From TWA4 sp034086685 (lineage in GTDB: Bacteria; Bacillota; Clostridia; Lachnospirales; Lachnospiraceae), in NCBI GenBank assembly GCA_034086685.1, contig JAXDZY010000016.1, positions 1 through 64,000 on the forward strand: DNA of 64,000 nt. The letters are read 5' to 3'. The translations under genes and the position numbers were made by a program. How positions within the stretch are numbered: the stretch's first letter is position 1; each line of letters starts with the position of its first letter. Below are positions 39,978 through 48,438 of the stretch, one piece after another. The notes beneath the pieces are model-generated. The model had not been told where the DNA came from. It ran no database searches and worked only from the letters and a program-made list of their open reading frames with translations.

Positions 39978-40475
39978 ATGACCAATGAAGAATTTATTTT
40001 AATGCTGTCCGGGAAATATTACAGACCCCTGTATCAGTACGCCAGAAAAATCTGTGATGATAAAAGTTTTGCGGAAGATATAGTCCAGGAAACCTTTCTG
40101 ATTGCCTATCAGAAAGCGGAAGAACTTAAGACGCATGAAAATATTTCCGCCTGGCTGTATCAGACTGCCAGATACCGCATGCTGCATGCGCTGGAAGAAA
40201 AACTGTATTATGAGGAGCTGAGTACCATAGCGGAAAAAGTCGGTGATCGCAGCAGATTTGAAGAAGGCTGCATATCTGAACTGGATCTCTATCCGAAAAT
40301 AGTTGAAAAACTGAATCCGCAGGATCTGCGTCTGATTCTCCGTCATTACGAAGAAGGTTACAGCTACAGTGAGCTGGCTGAGGAGTATCAGACAAGTACC
40401 GGTTCCATCAAGATGAGGATGCAGCGTATTCGAAAGCAGCTGAGGGAAAATCTGAGTGAATATCTGTGTCTTTAG
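39978..40475 (+). CDS. ECF-like RNA polymerase sigma factor
   Basis: 165-residue sigma-70 family protein with regions 2 and 4 only. Region 2: YYRPLYQYARKICDDKSFAEDIVQETFLIAYQ followed by the WLYQTARYRMLHALE helix. Region 4: LNPQDLRLILRHYEEGYSYSELAEEYQTSTGSIKMRMQRIRKQL. AUG preceded by GGAGG. No anti-sigma factor with a transmembrane helix follows; instead a soluble DUF3877 gene begins at the sigma stop, so its control is not evident. The regulon is unknown. Confidence 0.88.
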   Translation: MTNEEFILMLSGKYYRPLYQYARKICDDKSFAEDIVQETFLIAYQKAEELKTHENISAWLYQTARYRMLHALEEKLYYEELSTIAEKVGDRSRFEEGCISELDLYPKIVEKLNPQDLRLILRHYEEGYSYSELAEEYQTSTGSIKMRMQRIRKQLRENLSEYLCL

Positions 40476-40519
40476 CTGATATTTTTAATGTAAATCAAAC
40501 GAAAGCGGGGGAGCGATTT

Positions 40520-41053
40520 TTGGAATTGGAAAAACACATAGTCGATACAATAAAGGAATGGCAGCTGAAACTGGGAGATATTGACGATCATGTCTGCCTG
40601 TACTATCCTCTGGATTCCATTTGCAGCTATCTGGGAGTTCAGCCGCAAACGGACAGGGATTCTCTTCTTTATCTGACAGGGCGGTATCTGAAAGAGTATG
40701 CACCATATCTGGGCAATGTCCGGCTCAGCTGTCCCGATGACAGGATGTGCATAGATGTTCCGGCAGAAGGATGCCGTTTCGTGAAACAGAATGTGGAAAT
40801 ACCGGAATTTCTCAGAGAATTTCTGTCCGTGCTGAAGGAACAGGACATGGATAAAATCAAAGCATTATTTTATAAATATGCCGAATCGGGGAATGGAGCG
40901 GCAGTGGAGGACCGGGAAGCTGACGGTCTGGGCACGGTTCTGTATTTTGACCGGGATGATATTGATCCGTATGTGTACTGTATCGATCAGGACGTTTTCG
41001 GAATTACCTATCATAGATTTGCAAAAAGTGATTATGAAAAGCTGAAGGGATAA
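40520..41053 (+). CDS. DUF3877 family protein
   Basis: 177-residue soluble protein. I place the start at the TTG at 40520 because GGGGGAG lies 6 bases upstream; a GTG at 40466, overlapping the end of the sigma gene, is in frame but has no site. The segment KLGDIDDHVCLYYPLDSICSYLG followed by RDSLLYLTGRYLKEYAPYLGNVRLSC matches my recollection of DUF3877, a family of Clostridia with no known role. No transmembrane helix is seen. The position after a sigma gene suggests linked expression and perhaps a regulatory partner. Confidence 0.65.
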   Translation: MELEKHIVDTIKEWQLKLGDIDDHVCLYYPLDSICSYLGVQPQTDRDSLLYLTGRYLKEYAPYLGNVRLSCPDDRMCIDVPAEGCRFVKQNVEIPEFLREFLSVLKEQDMDKIKALFYKYAESGNGAAVEDREADGLGTVLYFDRDDIDPYVYCIDQDVFGITYHRFAKSDYEKLKG

Positions 41054-41123
41054 AATGATGGACATTTTCTGCATTTTACGGGATTTGGAAAAGGCTGGAT
41101 TTGAAAAAATGCAACATTTTTTG

Positions 41124-41152
41124 TTGTCACATACTGGAAAATGCAGTATAAT
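41124..41152 (+). promoter_or_regulatory. Sigma-A promoter of pta
   Basis: TTGTCA (41124-41129) and TATAAT (41147-41152), 17-bp spacer, about 70 bp before the pta start. Confidence 0.8.
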
Positions 41153-41222
41153 TAAGTCATGAATGTCCGGTATTTCATTAAGGGCATAACTTTTCGATGA
41201 AGAGTAGAAAGGAGTCAATCCA

Positions 41223-42218
41223 ATGGGATTTATTGACACAATCAAAGCAAAAGCTGCTGCAAACAAGAAAAAAATCGTACTGGCTGAAGGTATGGACAGA
41301 AGAATCTATGAAGCTGCTGCAAAGGTAATTGCTGAGGATATCGCTGATATCATTATTCTGGCAAGCCCTGAAGAAGTTGCTGCTAATTCAGAAGGTCTGG
41401 ATATCTCCAAAGCAACCATTATCGATCCCAAGACATCTGATAAACTGGAAGCTTACGCTGTTAAACTGGCCGAACTGAGAGCAAAGAAAGGTGTTACCGT
41501 TGATCAGGCAAGAGATATGATGACATCTGATTATATGTTCTATGCCTGCATGATGGTTAAGATGGGAGATGCTGACGGCGTTGTATCCGGCGCATGTCAT
41601 TCAACAGCCAACACACTGAGACCTTCACTGCAGATCGTAAAGACAAAACCCGGCTGCAAACTGGTTTCCGCATTCTTCCTGATCGTTGTACCTGATTGCG
41701 AATATGGTGAAAAGGGTACATTTATCTTTGCTGATTCCGGTCTGGAACAGAATCCCGATCCTGAAAAGCTGGCTGCAATTGCTGCATCTTCCGCAGAGTC
41801 TTTCGAACTTCTGGTTGGTGTTGAACCTAAGGTTGCCATGCTGTCTCATTCTACAAAGGGTTCTGCAAAACATGCAGATGTTGACAAAGTTGTTGAAGCT
41901 ACAAGAATTGCCAGGGAAACATATCCCGGTATCAAACTGGACGGTGAATTACAGCTGGATGCTGCAATCGTTCCCAGTGTAGCTGCTTCTAAAGCTCCCG
42001 GCAGTGATGTGGCAGGTCAGGCCAACGTTCTGATCTTCCCCGACCTGGATGCCGGCAACATCGGCTACAAACTGGCTCAGAGACTTGCTAAAGCTGAAGC
42101 TTACGGTCCTGTTACTCAGGGTATCGCAGCTCCCATCAACGATCTGTCCAGAGGCTGCTCAGCTGATGATATCGTAGGTGTAGTAGCTATCACATCTGTA
42201 CAGTGCACAGCTAAATAA
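41223..42218 (+). CDS. pta: Phosphate acetyltransferase
   Basis: 331-residue enzyme interconverting acetyl-CoA and acetyl phosphate, the first step of acetate formation with ATP yield. Family motifs: KKIVLAEGMDRRIYEAA, DYMFYACMMVKMGDADGVVSGACHSTANTLRPSLQIVKT, MLSHSTKGSAKH, ELQLDAAIVPSVA and LIFPDLDAGNIGYKLAQRL. The length is that of the short, single-domain type. AAAGGAG lies upstream. The codon pattern and strong promoter fit a highly expressed gene. An acetate kinase gene, often next to it, is not in this window; two terminators follow instead. Confidence 0.95.
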   Translation: MGFIDTIKAKAAANKKKIVLAEGMDRRIYEAAAKVIAEDIADIIILASPEEVAANSEGLDISKATIIDPKTSDKLEAYAVKLAELRAKKGVTVDQARDMMTSDYMFYACMMVKMGDADGVVSGACHSTANTLRPSLQIVKTKPGCKLVSAFFLIVVPDCEYGEKGTFIFADSGLEQNPDPEKLAAIAASSAESFELLVGVEPKVAMLSHSTKGSAKHADVDKVVEATRIARETYPGIKLDGELQLDAAIVPSVAASKAPGSDVAGQANVLIFPDLDAGNIGYKLAQRLAKAEAYGPVTQGIAAPINDLSRGCSADDIVGVVAITSVQCTAK

Positions 42219-42250
42219 TATATTTTGCTTATCACAGTAAAATTACATAG

Positions 42251-42285
42251 AAGCCCTCATGGAGTCGGTTCCTGGGGGCTTTTTC
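42251..42285 (+). terminator. Intrinsic terminator after pta
   Basis: AAGCCC and GGGCTT with adjoining partial pairs (CAGG/CCTG region) form a stem followed by TTTTT. Confidence 0.75.
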
Positions 42286-42364
42286 ATGTGCCGGAGTGAA
42301 TCGATACAGCCGCCTGTATTGTTCTGTTTTCTCCTGGAAAGTCACAGTGAAAAAAATATAACGT

Positions 42365-42402
42365 AAAAAAGGCTGATTCTGTAACAAAATCGGCCTTTTT
42401 TG
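42365..42402 (+). terminator. Second hairpin terminator after pta
   Basis: AAAAAAGGCTGATT pairs with AATCGGCCTTTTTT with one G-T pair. Because of the A and T tracts it can act in either direction. Confidence 0.8.
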
Positions 42403-42479
42403 CGTTTAAAAAGTGCATAATCCGGATACACTATGCAATATACCGTCGAATTTATCTGATTCAGAGAGGAGAGGTTTCT

Positions 42480-43173
42480 TTGAAAACTAAACTGGTAAGG
42501 TATATGGTATTCTGCTGTATATTTTCAGCAGGCATAATTCTTTTATATCATACAGGAGATTATTTTCCCGGAGTGCGGGCAGAAAAAAAACAGGCGGAGT
42601 GTGAAGAAGCAGAATATGAACAGACGGAATATGAAATACCCAGGGTGGAAGCAGGAATTCAGATTTATCTGACAGAGAATAATAAAAATGCAGCCCGTCA
42701 GGCATTTTGCAGACAGGTGGAATCCATACGTACAGAACCCGCCATGGCAGTCCGTCAGGCAGATACTTCCGGTATAATAATCAGTTCTGAAGACTATGAC
42801 TGCCTTTTGAAAATTGTGGAATCAGAAGCGGGAGTCTGTGATCAGAAAGGAAAAATACTGGTTGCAAATGTAGTTTTGAACCGGATGAACAGCCGGTATT
42901 TTCCGGATACAGTGGAAGAAGTGGTTTATCAGGATAATCAGTTTTCTCCTGTAGAAAATGGTTCCATAGACCGGGTAACGGTTTCAGAGGATACAAAAAA
43001 AAGCGGTTTCTCTGGCACTTTCCGGTACAGATTATTCACACGGGGCTCTGTTTTTTGCAGCCAGAAGTCTGGCGGATGAGGATAATATGGACTGGTTTGA
43101 TAAAAGTCTTTCCTATCTGTTTGAGCATGACGGCCACGAGTTTTTTACTTTAAAACAGGATACAGACGAATAA
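42480..43173 (+). pseudogene. SleB-like cell wall hydrolase, frameshifted at an A8 tract
   Basis: TTG start with GAGGAGAGG upstream. An N-terminal hydrophobic anchor (VFCCIFSAGIILLYH), a charged linker and a SleB/hydrolase_2 domain (CLLKIVESEAGVCDQKGKILVANVVLNRMNSRYFPDTVEEVVYQ, QFSPVENGSI) are clear. After SEDTKK the frame leaves the family and stops at 43079. Skipping one A of the eight at 42995-43002 restores AVSLALSGTDYSHGALFFAARSL and a proper end at 43173. So it is either a pseudogene, a sequencing slip, or a gene made functional by +1 slippage or phase variation. Confidence 0.85.
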
Positions 43174-43288
43174 TATTTAAGGAATTTCTTTACAGAAATC
43201 TTCTTGTGTGCTATGATTTATTCGATTCTTTGCTTTACTGAAGCGTAAAGTCAGAGTGTTGTTGTGAAAAAAGGTACAATGTCCGATG

Positions 43289-43302
43289 AATTGGTACCAA
43301 TT
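43289..43302. promoter_or_regulatory. Perfect 14-bp palindrome upstream of thrC
   Basis: AATTGGTACCAATT is self-complementary and lies 27 bp before the thrC start, around the likely promoter/leader. A related half, AGGTACAAT, occurs about 15 bp upstream. It may be an operator. No regulator is assigned. Confidence 0.35.
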
Positions 43303-43328
43303 TATTATGGATAGCAGGGAGATATGTT

Positions 43329-44819
43329 ATGAAAGAAATTTTATACAGAAGCACACGGGGCGGTTTTTCCGGTGTTAAAGCGTCTGAAGCGATTCTGCAG
43401 GGTCTTGCGGAAGATGGCGGTTTGTTTGTTCCTGAGACAATGCCGGTTCTGGATGTAAAGATGGAAGATCTTGCCGGAAAGAGTTATCAGGAGATTGCAT
43501 ATGAAGTAATGAAGCTGTTTCTGACTGATTATACGGAAGAAGATCTGAAGTACTGCATCAGTCATGCGTATGATTCCAAATTTGATACAGAGGAGATTGC
43601 TCCCATCAGAAAAGCGGATGGTGCATATTATCTGGAACTGTTTCACGGTTCTACCATCGCTTTTAAGGATATGGCACTTTCCATTCTGCCTTATCTGATG
43701 ACCACAGCGGCCCGCATGAATCATATTCAGGATGAAATCGTTATTCTGACAGCAACCTCCGGCGATACAGGTAAAGCGGCTCTGGCAGGATTTGCGGATG
43801 TGCCCGGTACCAGAATCATTGTATTTTTCCCCGATGGAGGTGTCAGCCCCATCCAGAAAAAACAGATGGTTACACAGAAAGGAGCTAACTGCAAAGTAGT
43901 TGCTGTTAAGGGTAATTTTGATGACTGCCAGACCGGTGTCAAGAATATTTTCAATGACAAATCAGTAAAAGAAGTGATGGCAAAGGGCGGTTTCCGTTTC
44001 TCCTCTGCCAATTCCATCAATATCGGTCGTCTGGTGCCTCAGATTGTCTACTATGTATACAGTTATGCGACTTTATTAAAACAGGGTGCAGTGAAAAACG
44101 GTGACCCGTTGAACATCGTTGTTCCCACGGGTAATTTTGGTAATATTCTGGCTGCATATTATGCAAAACTGATCGGTGTACCGCTGGGCAGACTGATCTG
44201 TGCTTCCAATGAGAACAAGGTTCTGTTTGATTTCTTCCGCACAGGCGAATATGACAGAAACCGCGAATTTATGCTGACCAGCTCACCTTCCATGGATATT
44301 CTGATTTCCAGCAACCTGGAAAGGCTTATTTTCCGTATTGCCGGCAATGATGCCGAAAAGAATGTGGCAATGATGAAGGCACTGAGCAGCAATGGTAAAT
44401 ATGAGATCACGGATGAGATGAAAGCACAGCTGGCTGATTTTTATGCGGGCTTTGCAGATGAAGCTCAAACAGCTGAAGAAATTGCAGCATTATATAAGGG
44501 TGCGCATTATATCATTGATACTCATACAGCAGTTGCCAGCCATGTATACCGTAATTATCGTAAAGAAACCGGTGATGATACTCCTGCCGTAATTGCATCT
44601 ACTGCAAGTCCTTACAAATTCACCAGAAGTGTCATGACAGCCATTGATCCGAAGTATGATGCCATGGGTGATTTTGAACTGGTAGATGCACTTTCAGAGC
44701 TTTCAGGAGTTGCGGTTCCCCGGGCTATCGAAGATATCCGCAGTGCCGAGGTGCTTCACAACACAGTCTGCGAAATCAGTGAGATGGAAGATGTGGTCAA
44801 GTCATTCCTGGGATTATAG
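43329..44819 (+). CDS. thrC: Threonine synthase
   Basis: 496-residue PLP enzyme converting O-phosphohomoserine to threonine. N-terminal YRSTRGGFSGVKASEAILQGLAEDGGLFVPE, PLP lysine in ELFHGSTIAFKDMALSIL, and the phosphate-binding TATSGDTGKAALAGF are diagnostic of the long, fungal/bacterial-type threonine synthase. The C-terminal part (DTHTAVASHVYRNYRKETGDD, IASTASPYKF) is complete. It stands alone between a palindromic leader and a strong terminator, far from hom at 6.5 kb. Homoserine kinase is not seen in this window. Confidence 0.95.
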   Translation: MKEILYRSTRGGFSGVKASEAILQGLAEDGGLFVPETMPVLDVKMEDLAGKSYQEIAYEVMKLFLTDYTEEDLKYCISHAYDSKFDTEEIAPIRKADGAYYLELFHGSTIAFKDMALSILPYLMTTAARMNHIQDEIVILTATSGDTGKAALAGFADVPGTRIIVFFPDGGVSPIQKKQMVTQKGANCKVVAVKGNFDDCQTGVKNIFNDKSVKEVMAKGGFRFSSANSINIGRLVPQIVYYVYSYATLLKQGAVKNGDPLNIVVPTGNFGNILAAYYAKLIGVPLGRLICASNENKVLFDFFRTGEYDRNREFMLTSSPSMDILISSNLERLIFRIAGNDAEKNVAMMKALSSNGKYEITDEMKAQLADFYAGFADEAQTAEEIAALYKGAHYIIDTHTAVASHVYRNYRKETGDDTPAVIASTASPYKFTRSVMTAIDPKYDAMGDFELVDALSELSGVAVPRAIEDIRSAEVLHNTVCEISEMEDVVKSFLGL

Positions 44820-44970
44820 GGCACAGGTAAGAAAGATCCGGGTTTTAAAATTTTTTTTGTATAATTGTTACTAAAAAGAAAAACTGCAGAATATAAAAAT
44901 GAAACTTTTAACCGGAATGCACTCAAAAAAATACAAAGTCAACTCATGCACAATGTATAAATAATTAATA

Positions 44971-45022
44971 AAAAAAGGCCGTCCTTATACTTTTTATCAG
45001 AAGAGCAGGACGGCCTTTTTTT
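44971..45022 (+). terminator. Intrinsic terminator between thrC and pckA
   Basis: AAAAAAGGCCGTCCT and AGGACGGCCTTTTTT form a 15-bp perfect stem, loop of about 21 bases, then further T residues. The rest of the 335-bp interval (44820-45154) is AT-rich and holds the pckA promoter region with TTGACT near 45053. Confidence 0.9.
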
Positions 45023-45154
45023 CTGATATTTTCGGACAAAAAGGGCATCTGTTGACTTTTTTATCCTTTTGTGAGAAAATATGGTCGTTATATTTAATAC
45101 GGAAATATAAGCGTATACTGTATGCTATTATTAAGGAAACGAGGTATATGTAAG

Positions 45155-46759
45155 ATGGCAGATATTAATTTAAGTAAATATGGTATTACCGGAACTACAG
45201 AAGTTGTTTACAACCCCTCTTTTGATTTATTATTTGAAGAGGAAACAAAGTCTGATCTGGAGGGCTTTGAAAAGGGCCAGGTAAGTGAACTTGGTGCGGT
45301 TAATGTAATGACCGGCATCTATACAGGCCGTTCACCGAAAGATAAATTCATTGTTATGGATGAAAACTCAAAGGATACTGTATGGTGGACCTCTGATGAG
45401 TATAAGAATGACAACCATCCCGCTTCACAGGAAGCATGGAATACTGTAAAGGATATTGCACTGAAAGAGCTTTCCGGTAAGAAGCTTTATGTGGTTGATG
45501 CATTCTGCGGTGCCAACAAAGATACACGTATGGCAATCCGTTTTATCATGGAAGTTGCATGGCAGGCACATTTTGTTACCAACATGTTCATCCAGCCCAC
45601 AGCAGAAGAACTGAAGGATTTCGAACCTGATTTTGTTGTTTACAATGCTTCTAAAGCAAAAGTTGAAAATTATAAAGAACTTGGTCTGAACTCTGAAACA
45701 GCAGTAATGTTCAACATCACAAGCCGTGAACAGGTTATTGTCAATACATGGTACGGCGGTGAGATGAAGAAGGGCATGTTCTCCATGATGAATTACTATC
45801 TGCCGCTGAAGGGTATCGCTTCCATGCATTGTTCTGCCAATACAGATATGAATGGTGAAAACACAGCGATCTTCTTCGGTCTTTCCGGTACAGGCAAGAC
45901 TACTCTGTCAACTGATCCCAAGCGTCTTCTGATCGGTGATGACGAACACGGCTGGGATGATAATGGTGTCTTCAATTTCGAAGGCGGCTGCTATGCCAAG
46001 GTTATTAATCTGGACAAAGAATCCGAACCCGATATTTACAATGCCATTAAACGTAATGCTCTGCTTGAGAACGTTACTCTGGATGCAGAAGGAAAGATTG
46101 ATTTTGCAGATAAGAGCGTAACAGAGAATACCCGTGTATCCTATCCCATCGATCATATCGAGAAGATTGTCCGCCCTGTATCTTCAGCGCCTGCAGCAAA
46201 GAATGTAATCTTCCTGTCTGCTGATGCTTTCGGCGTACTGCCTCCGGTATCTATCCTGACTCCTGAACAGACACAGTACTATTTCCTGTCAGGTTTCACA
46301 GCAAAGCTGGCCGGAACAGAACGTGGTATTACAGAACCTACACCCACATTCTCCGCATGTTTCGGACAGGCTTTCCTGGAACTGCACCCTACCAAGTATG
46401 CAGAAGAACTGGTTAAGAGAATGGAAATGAGCGGTGCCAAGGCATATCTGGTTAATACAGGCTGGAACGGCACAGGCAAGCGTATCTCCATTCGTGATAC
46501 CCGCGGTATTATTGATGCGATCCTCAATGGTGATATCCTGAATGCACCTACAAAGAAGATTCCTTACTTTAACTTCGAAGTTCCCACTGAACTGCCTGGT
46601 GTAGATACCAATATTCTGGATCCTCGCAATACTTACGCAGATGCTGCTGAATGGGAAGAAAAAGCAAAGGATCTTGCACAGAGATTCGTTAAGAACTTTG
46701 CAAAATACGAAGGTAATGAAGCCGGCAAGGCACTGGTTTCAGCAGGCCCTCAGTTATAA
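45155..46759 (+). CDS. pckA: Phosphoenolpyruvate carboxykinase (ATP)
   Basis: 534-residue ATP-type PEP carboxykinase, which interconverts oxaloacetate + ATP and PEP + CO2 + ADP. In gut anaerobes it often works in the carboxylating direction. Motifs: GAVNVMTGIYTGRSPKDKFIV, the kinase-1a P-loop FFGLSGTGKTTLS, metal-binding LIGDDEHGWDDNGVFNFEGGCYAK, and GWNGTGKRISIRDTRGIIDAIL. The start at 45155 (ADINLSKYGI) is chosen because GAGG lies upstream and the family N-terminus fits; an ATG 11 codons earlier is in frame. Monocistronic, flanked by terminators. Confidence 0.95.
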   Translation: MADINLSKYGITGTTEVVYNPSFDLLFEEETKSDLEGFEKGQVSELGAVNVMTGIYTGRSPKDKFIVMDENSKDTVWWTSDEYKNDNHPASQEAWNTVKDIALKELSGKKLYVVDAFCGANKDTRMAIRFIMEVAWQAHFVTNMFIQPTAEELKDFEPDFVVYNASKAKVENYKELGLNSETAVMFNITSREQVIVNTWYGGEMKKGMFSMMNYYLPLKGIASMHCSANTDMNGENTAIFFGLSGTGKTTLSTDPKRLLIGDDEHGWDDNGVFNFEGGCYAKVINLDKESEPDIYNAIKRNALLENVTLDAEGKIDFADKSVTENTRVSYPIDHIEKIVRPVSSAPAAKNVIFLSADAFGVLPPVSILTPEQTQYYFLSGFTAKLAGTERGITEPTPTFSACFGQAFLELHPTKYAEELVKRMEMSGAKAYLVNTGWNGTGKRISIRDTRGIIDAILNGDILNAPTKKIPYFNFEVPTELPGVDTNILDPRNTYADAAEWEEKAKDLAQRFVKNFAKYEGNEAGKALVSAGPQL

Positions 46760-46806
46760 TCTGAATATTTTGTACAATCTGCTGTCTGCAGTTTGTTGTT
46801 TCGCTG

Positions 46807-46846
46807 CCCCGGACTTCTCTTTTCATGGAGAGAAGTCCGGGGTTTT
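46807..46846 (+). terminator. Intrinsic terminator after pckA
   Basis: CCCCGGACTTCTCT and AGAGAAGTCCGGGG form a 14-bp perfect stem with a short loop, followed by TTTTC. Confidence 0.9.
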
Positions 46847-47016
46847 CTGTATCCATTTTATACACTTTTAGTGTGAGAACATAAAATAAAGAGTACCGGA
46901 AACGGCAAAAATAAAGAAAAACGCATGGATAAATATTTGATATATTGCCGATAACATGGTATACTATATCGTAGTAAAGTGTAAATTTAGATTTGATTTA
47001 TAACGGAGGAGAGCAG

Positions 47017-47907
47017 ATGCGATACCTTTCAGCTGCTGAAATATCAAAAAAGTGGAATGTGTCAGAGCGCAGCGTCAGAAACTACTGTGCTCAGGGGCGA
47101 GTAAACGGTGCATTTCTCACCGGCAAGACTTGGAACATTCCGGAAAACGCAGAAAAACCGGAGCGTTCAAATAAGCGGAAAGAAAAACCGATAACATTGT
47201 TAGGTATTTTGCAGGAACAGAAAGCAAGTAAATATTCTGGCGGCATTTATCATAAGACACAGATTGATTTAACATACAACTCCAATCATATCGAAGGCAG
47301 CCGCCTGACTCACGATCAGACCAGATATATTTTTGAAACTAACACTATCGGTGTGGAAAAAGAAGTGCTGAATGTAGACGATGTGATTGAAACAGCAAAT
47401 CATTTTCGTTGTATTGATATGATTATTGACAATGCAAAAGCGGTACTGACAGAGAAGTTTATTAAAGAGATTCATCTAATCCTGAAGAACGGAACCAGTG
47501 ATTCCAGAAAAGATTGGTTTGCTGTAGGCGAATATAAAAAGATGCCAAATGAAGTCGGTGGTATGGAAACTGCACTTCCGGAAGAAGTTGCTGATAAAAT
47601 GAAAGTGCTGTTGGCAGAGTACAATGGCAAAGAAGAAAAAACTTTTGAAGATATTCTGGATTTCCATGTGAAGTTTGAAAGAATCCATCCATTTCAGGAC
47701 GGTAACGGTTGTGTTGGCAGATTGATTATGTTCAAGGAATGTTTGAAATATAATATCGTTCCGTTCATCATTGAGGATAATTTGAAAATATTCTACTATC
47801 GTGGCTTGAAAGAGTGGAATAATGAAAAAGGTTATCTGACAGATACCTGTCTGACTGCACAGGATAAATATAAAGCTTATCTGGATTATTTTAGGATTGC
47901 TTATTAA
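47017..47907 (+). CDS. Fic-domain protein with N-terminal helix-turn-helix
   Basis: 296 residues. Residues 1-45 look like a small MerR/excisionase-type HTH (LSAAEISKKWNVSERSVRNYCAQGRV, then GKTWNIP). A class II Fic inhibitory motif SNHIEG (Ser89-Gly94) precedes the Fic core with His224 in HPFQDGNGCVGRL. Canonical Fic has HPFxDGNGRxxR; here the first Arg is Cys, while the second is kept. Fic enzymes usually transfer AMP to proteins. The start at 47017 has GGAGGAG upstream; the frame opens 8 codons earlier. No antitoxin-like gene is adjacent. Activity is uncertain. Confidence 0.82.
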   Translation: MRYLSAAEISKKWNVSERSVRNYCAQGRVNGAFLTGKTWNIPENAEKPERSNKRKEKPITLLGILQEQKASKYSGGIYHKTQIDLTYNSNHIEGSRLTHDQTRYIFETNTIGVEKEVLNVDDVIETANHFRCIDMIIDNAKAVLTEKFIKEIHLILKNGTSDSRKDWFAVGEYKKMPNEVGGMETALPEEVADKMKVLLAEYNGKEEKTFEDILDFHVKFERIHPFQDGNGCVGRLIMFKECLKYNIVPFIIEDNLKIFYYRGLKEWNNEKGYLTDTCLTAQDKYKAYLDYFRIAY

Positions 47908-48032
47908 AAAGTAATTTCCAAAGTATCAAAGGTTTATCCCAAGATGTCAGATTGATACTTTGGCGACAGTTCAAAATGAATTGATTGAGCAGGAGTTTTT
48001 TAGGAAGTTCAGGAAAAAGTTGAAAAAGGTGA

Positions 48033-48062
48033 TTGACAAATCAAAAAAAACGTTTATACTAT
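48033..48062 (+). promoter_or_regulatory. Promoter of the trp operon
   Basis: TTGACA (48033-48038) and TACTAT (48057-48062) are 18 bp apart, directly upstream of the T-box leader. Confidence 0.65.
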
Positions 48063-48071
48063 AAACAGTTA

Positions 48072-48387
48072 ATGCGACAGTGCTTTACAACAGAAAAGTG
48101 ATGTGCATTTTATAATTAAACAGAAGCCAAAACCATTGAAGCGGAGATAAAAACAGAGTATGAACTTACAGAGAGACCGGGCAGGTGAGAGCCGGACAGT
48201 ACACAGCCTGTTAAATGGACCGCTGAGGGCGCCTAATAAGCGACGTGAGGGCATACGTCAGTTGCCGGGGATATGATGGTATCCTGATAAGAGCATAACT
48301 GTATTGCAGTTATGAATCAAGGTGGCACCGCGGAATTATTTCGTCCTTGATAAAGTATGATTCAGTACTTTATCAGGGACTTTTTTC
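48072..48387 (+). promoter_or_regulatory. Tryptophan T-box riboswitch with terminator
   Basis: The T-box sequence AAGGTGGCACCGCGG lies at 48319-48333. Upstream, stem I features (GAGAGACCGGGCAGGTGAGAGCCGG) are followed by a TGG in AAATGGACC near 48214-48222 as the probable specifier codon, matching tRNA-Trp. Downstream, GTCCTTGATAAAGTA (48343-48357) and TACTTTATCAGGGAC (48366-48380) form the terminator, followed by TTTTTT. Uncharged tRNA-Trp should stabilise the antiterminator and turn on the trp genes that follow. Upstream, 47908-48032 holds only a 9-bp hairpin (AAAGTATCA/TGATACTTT). Confidence 0.93.
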
Positions 48388-48438
48388 GTTGTATAAAAAA
48401 GCCCGGGAACTGAAAAAAATGAAAAGGGGGATTCTGAA

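Noticed and set aside
47919..47961. Terminator after the Fic gene
   Set aside because: AAAGTATCA and TGATACTTT form a stem but the loop is long and no T run follows, so termination is doubtful.
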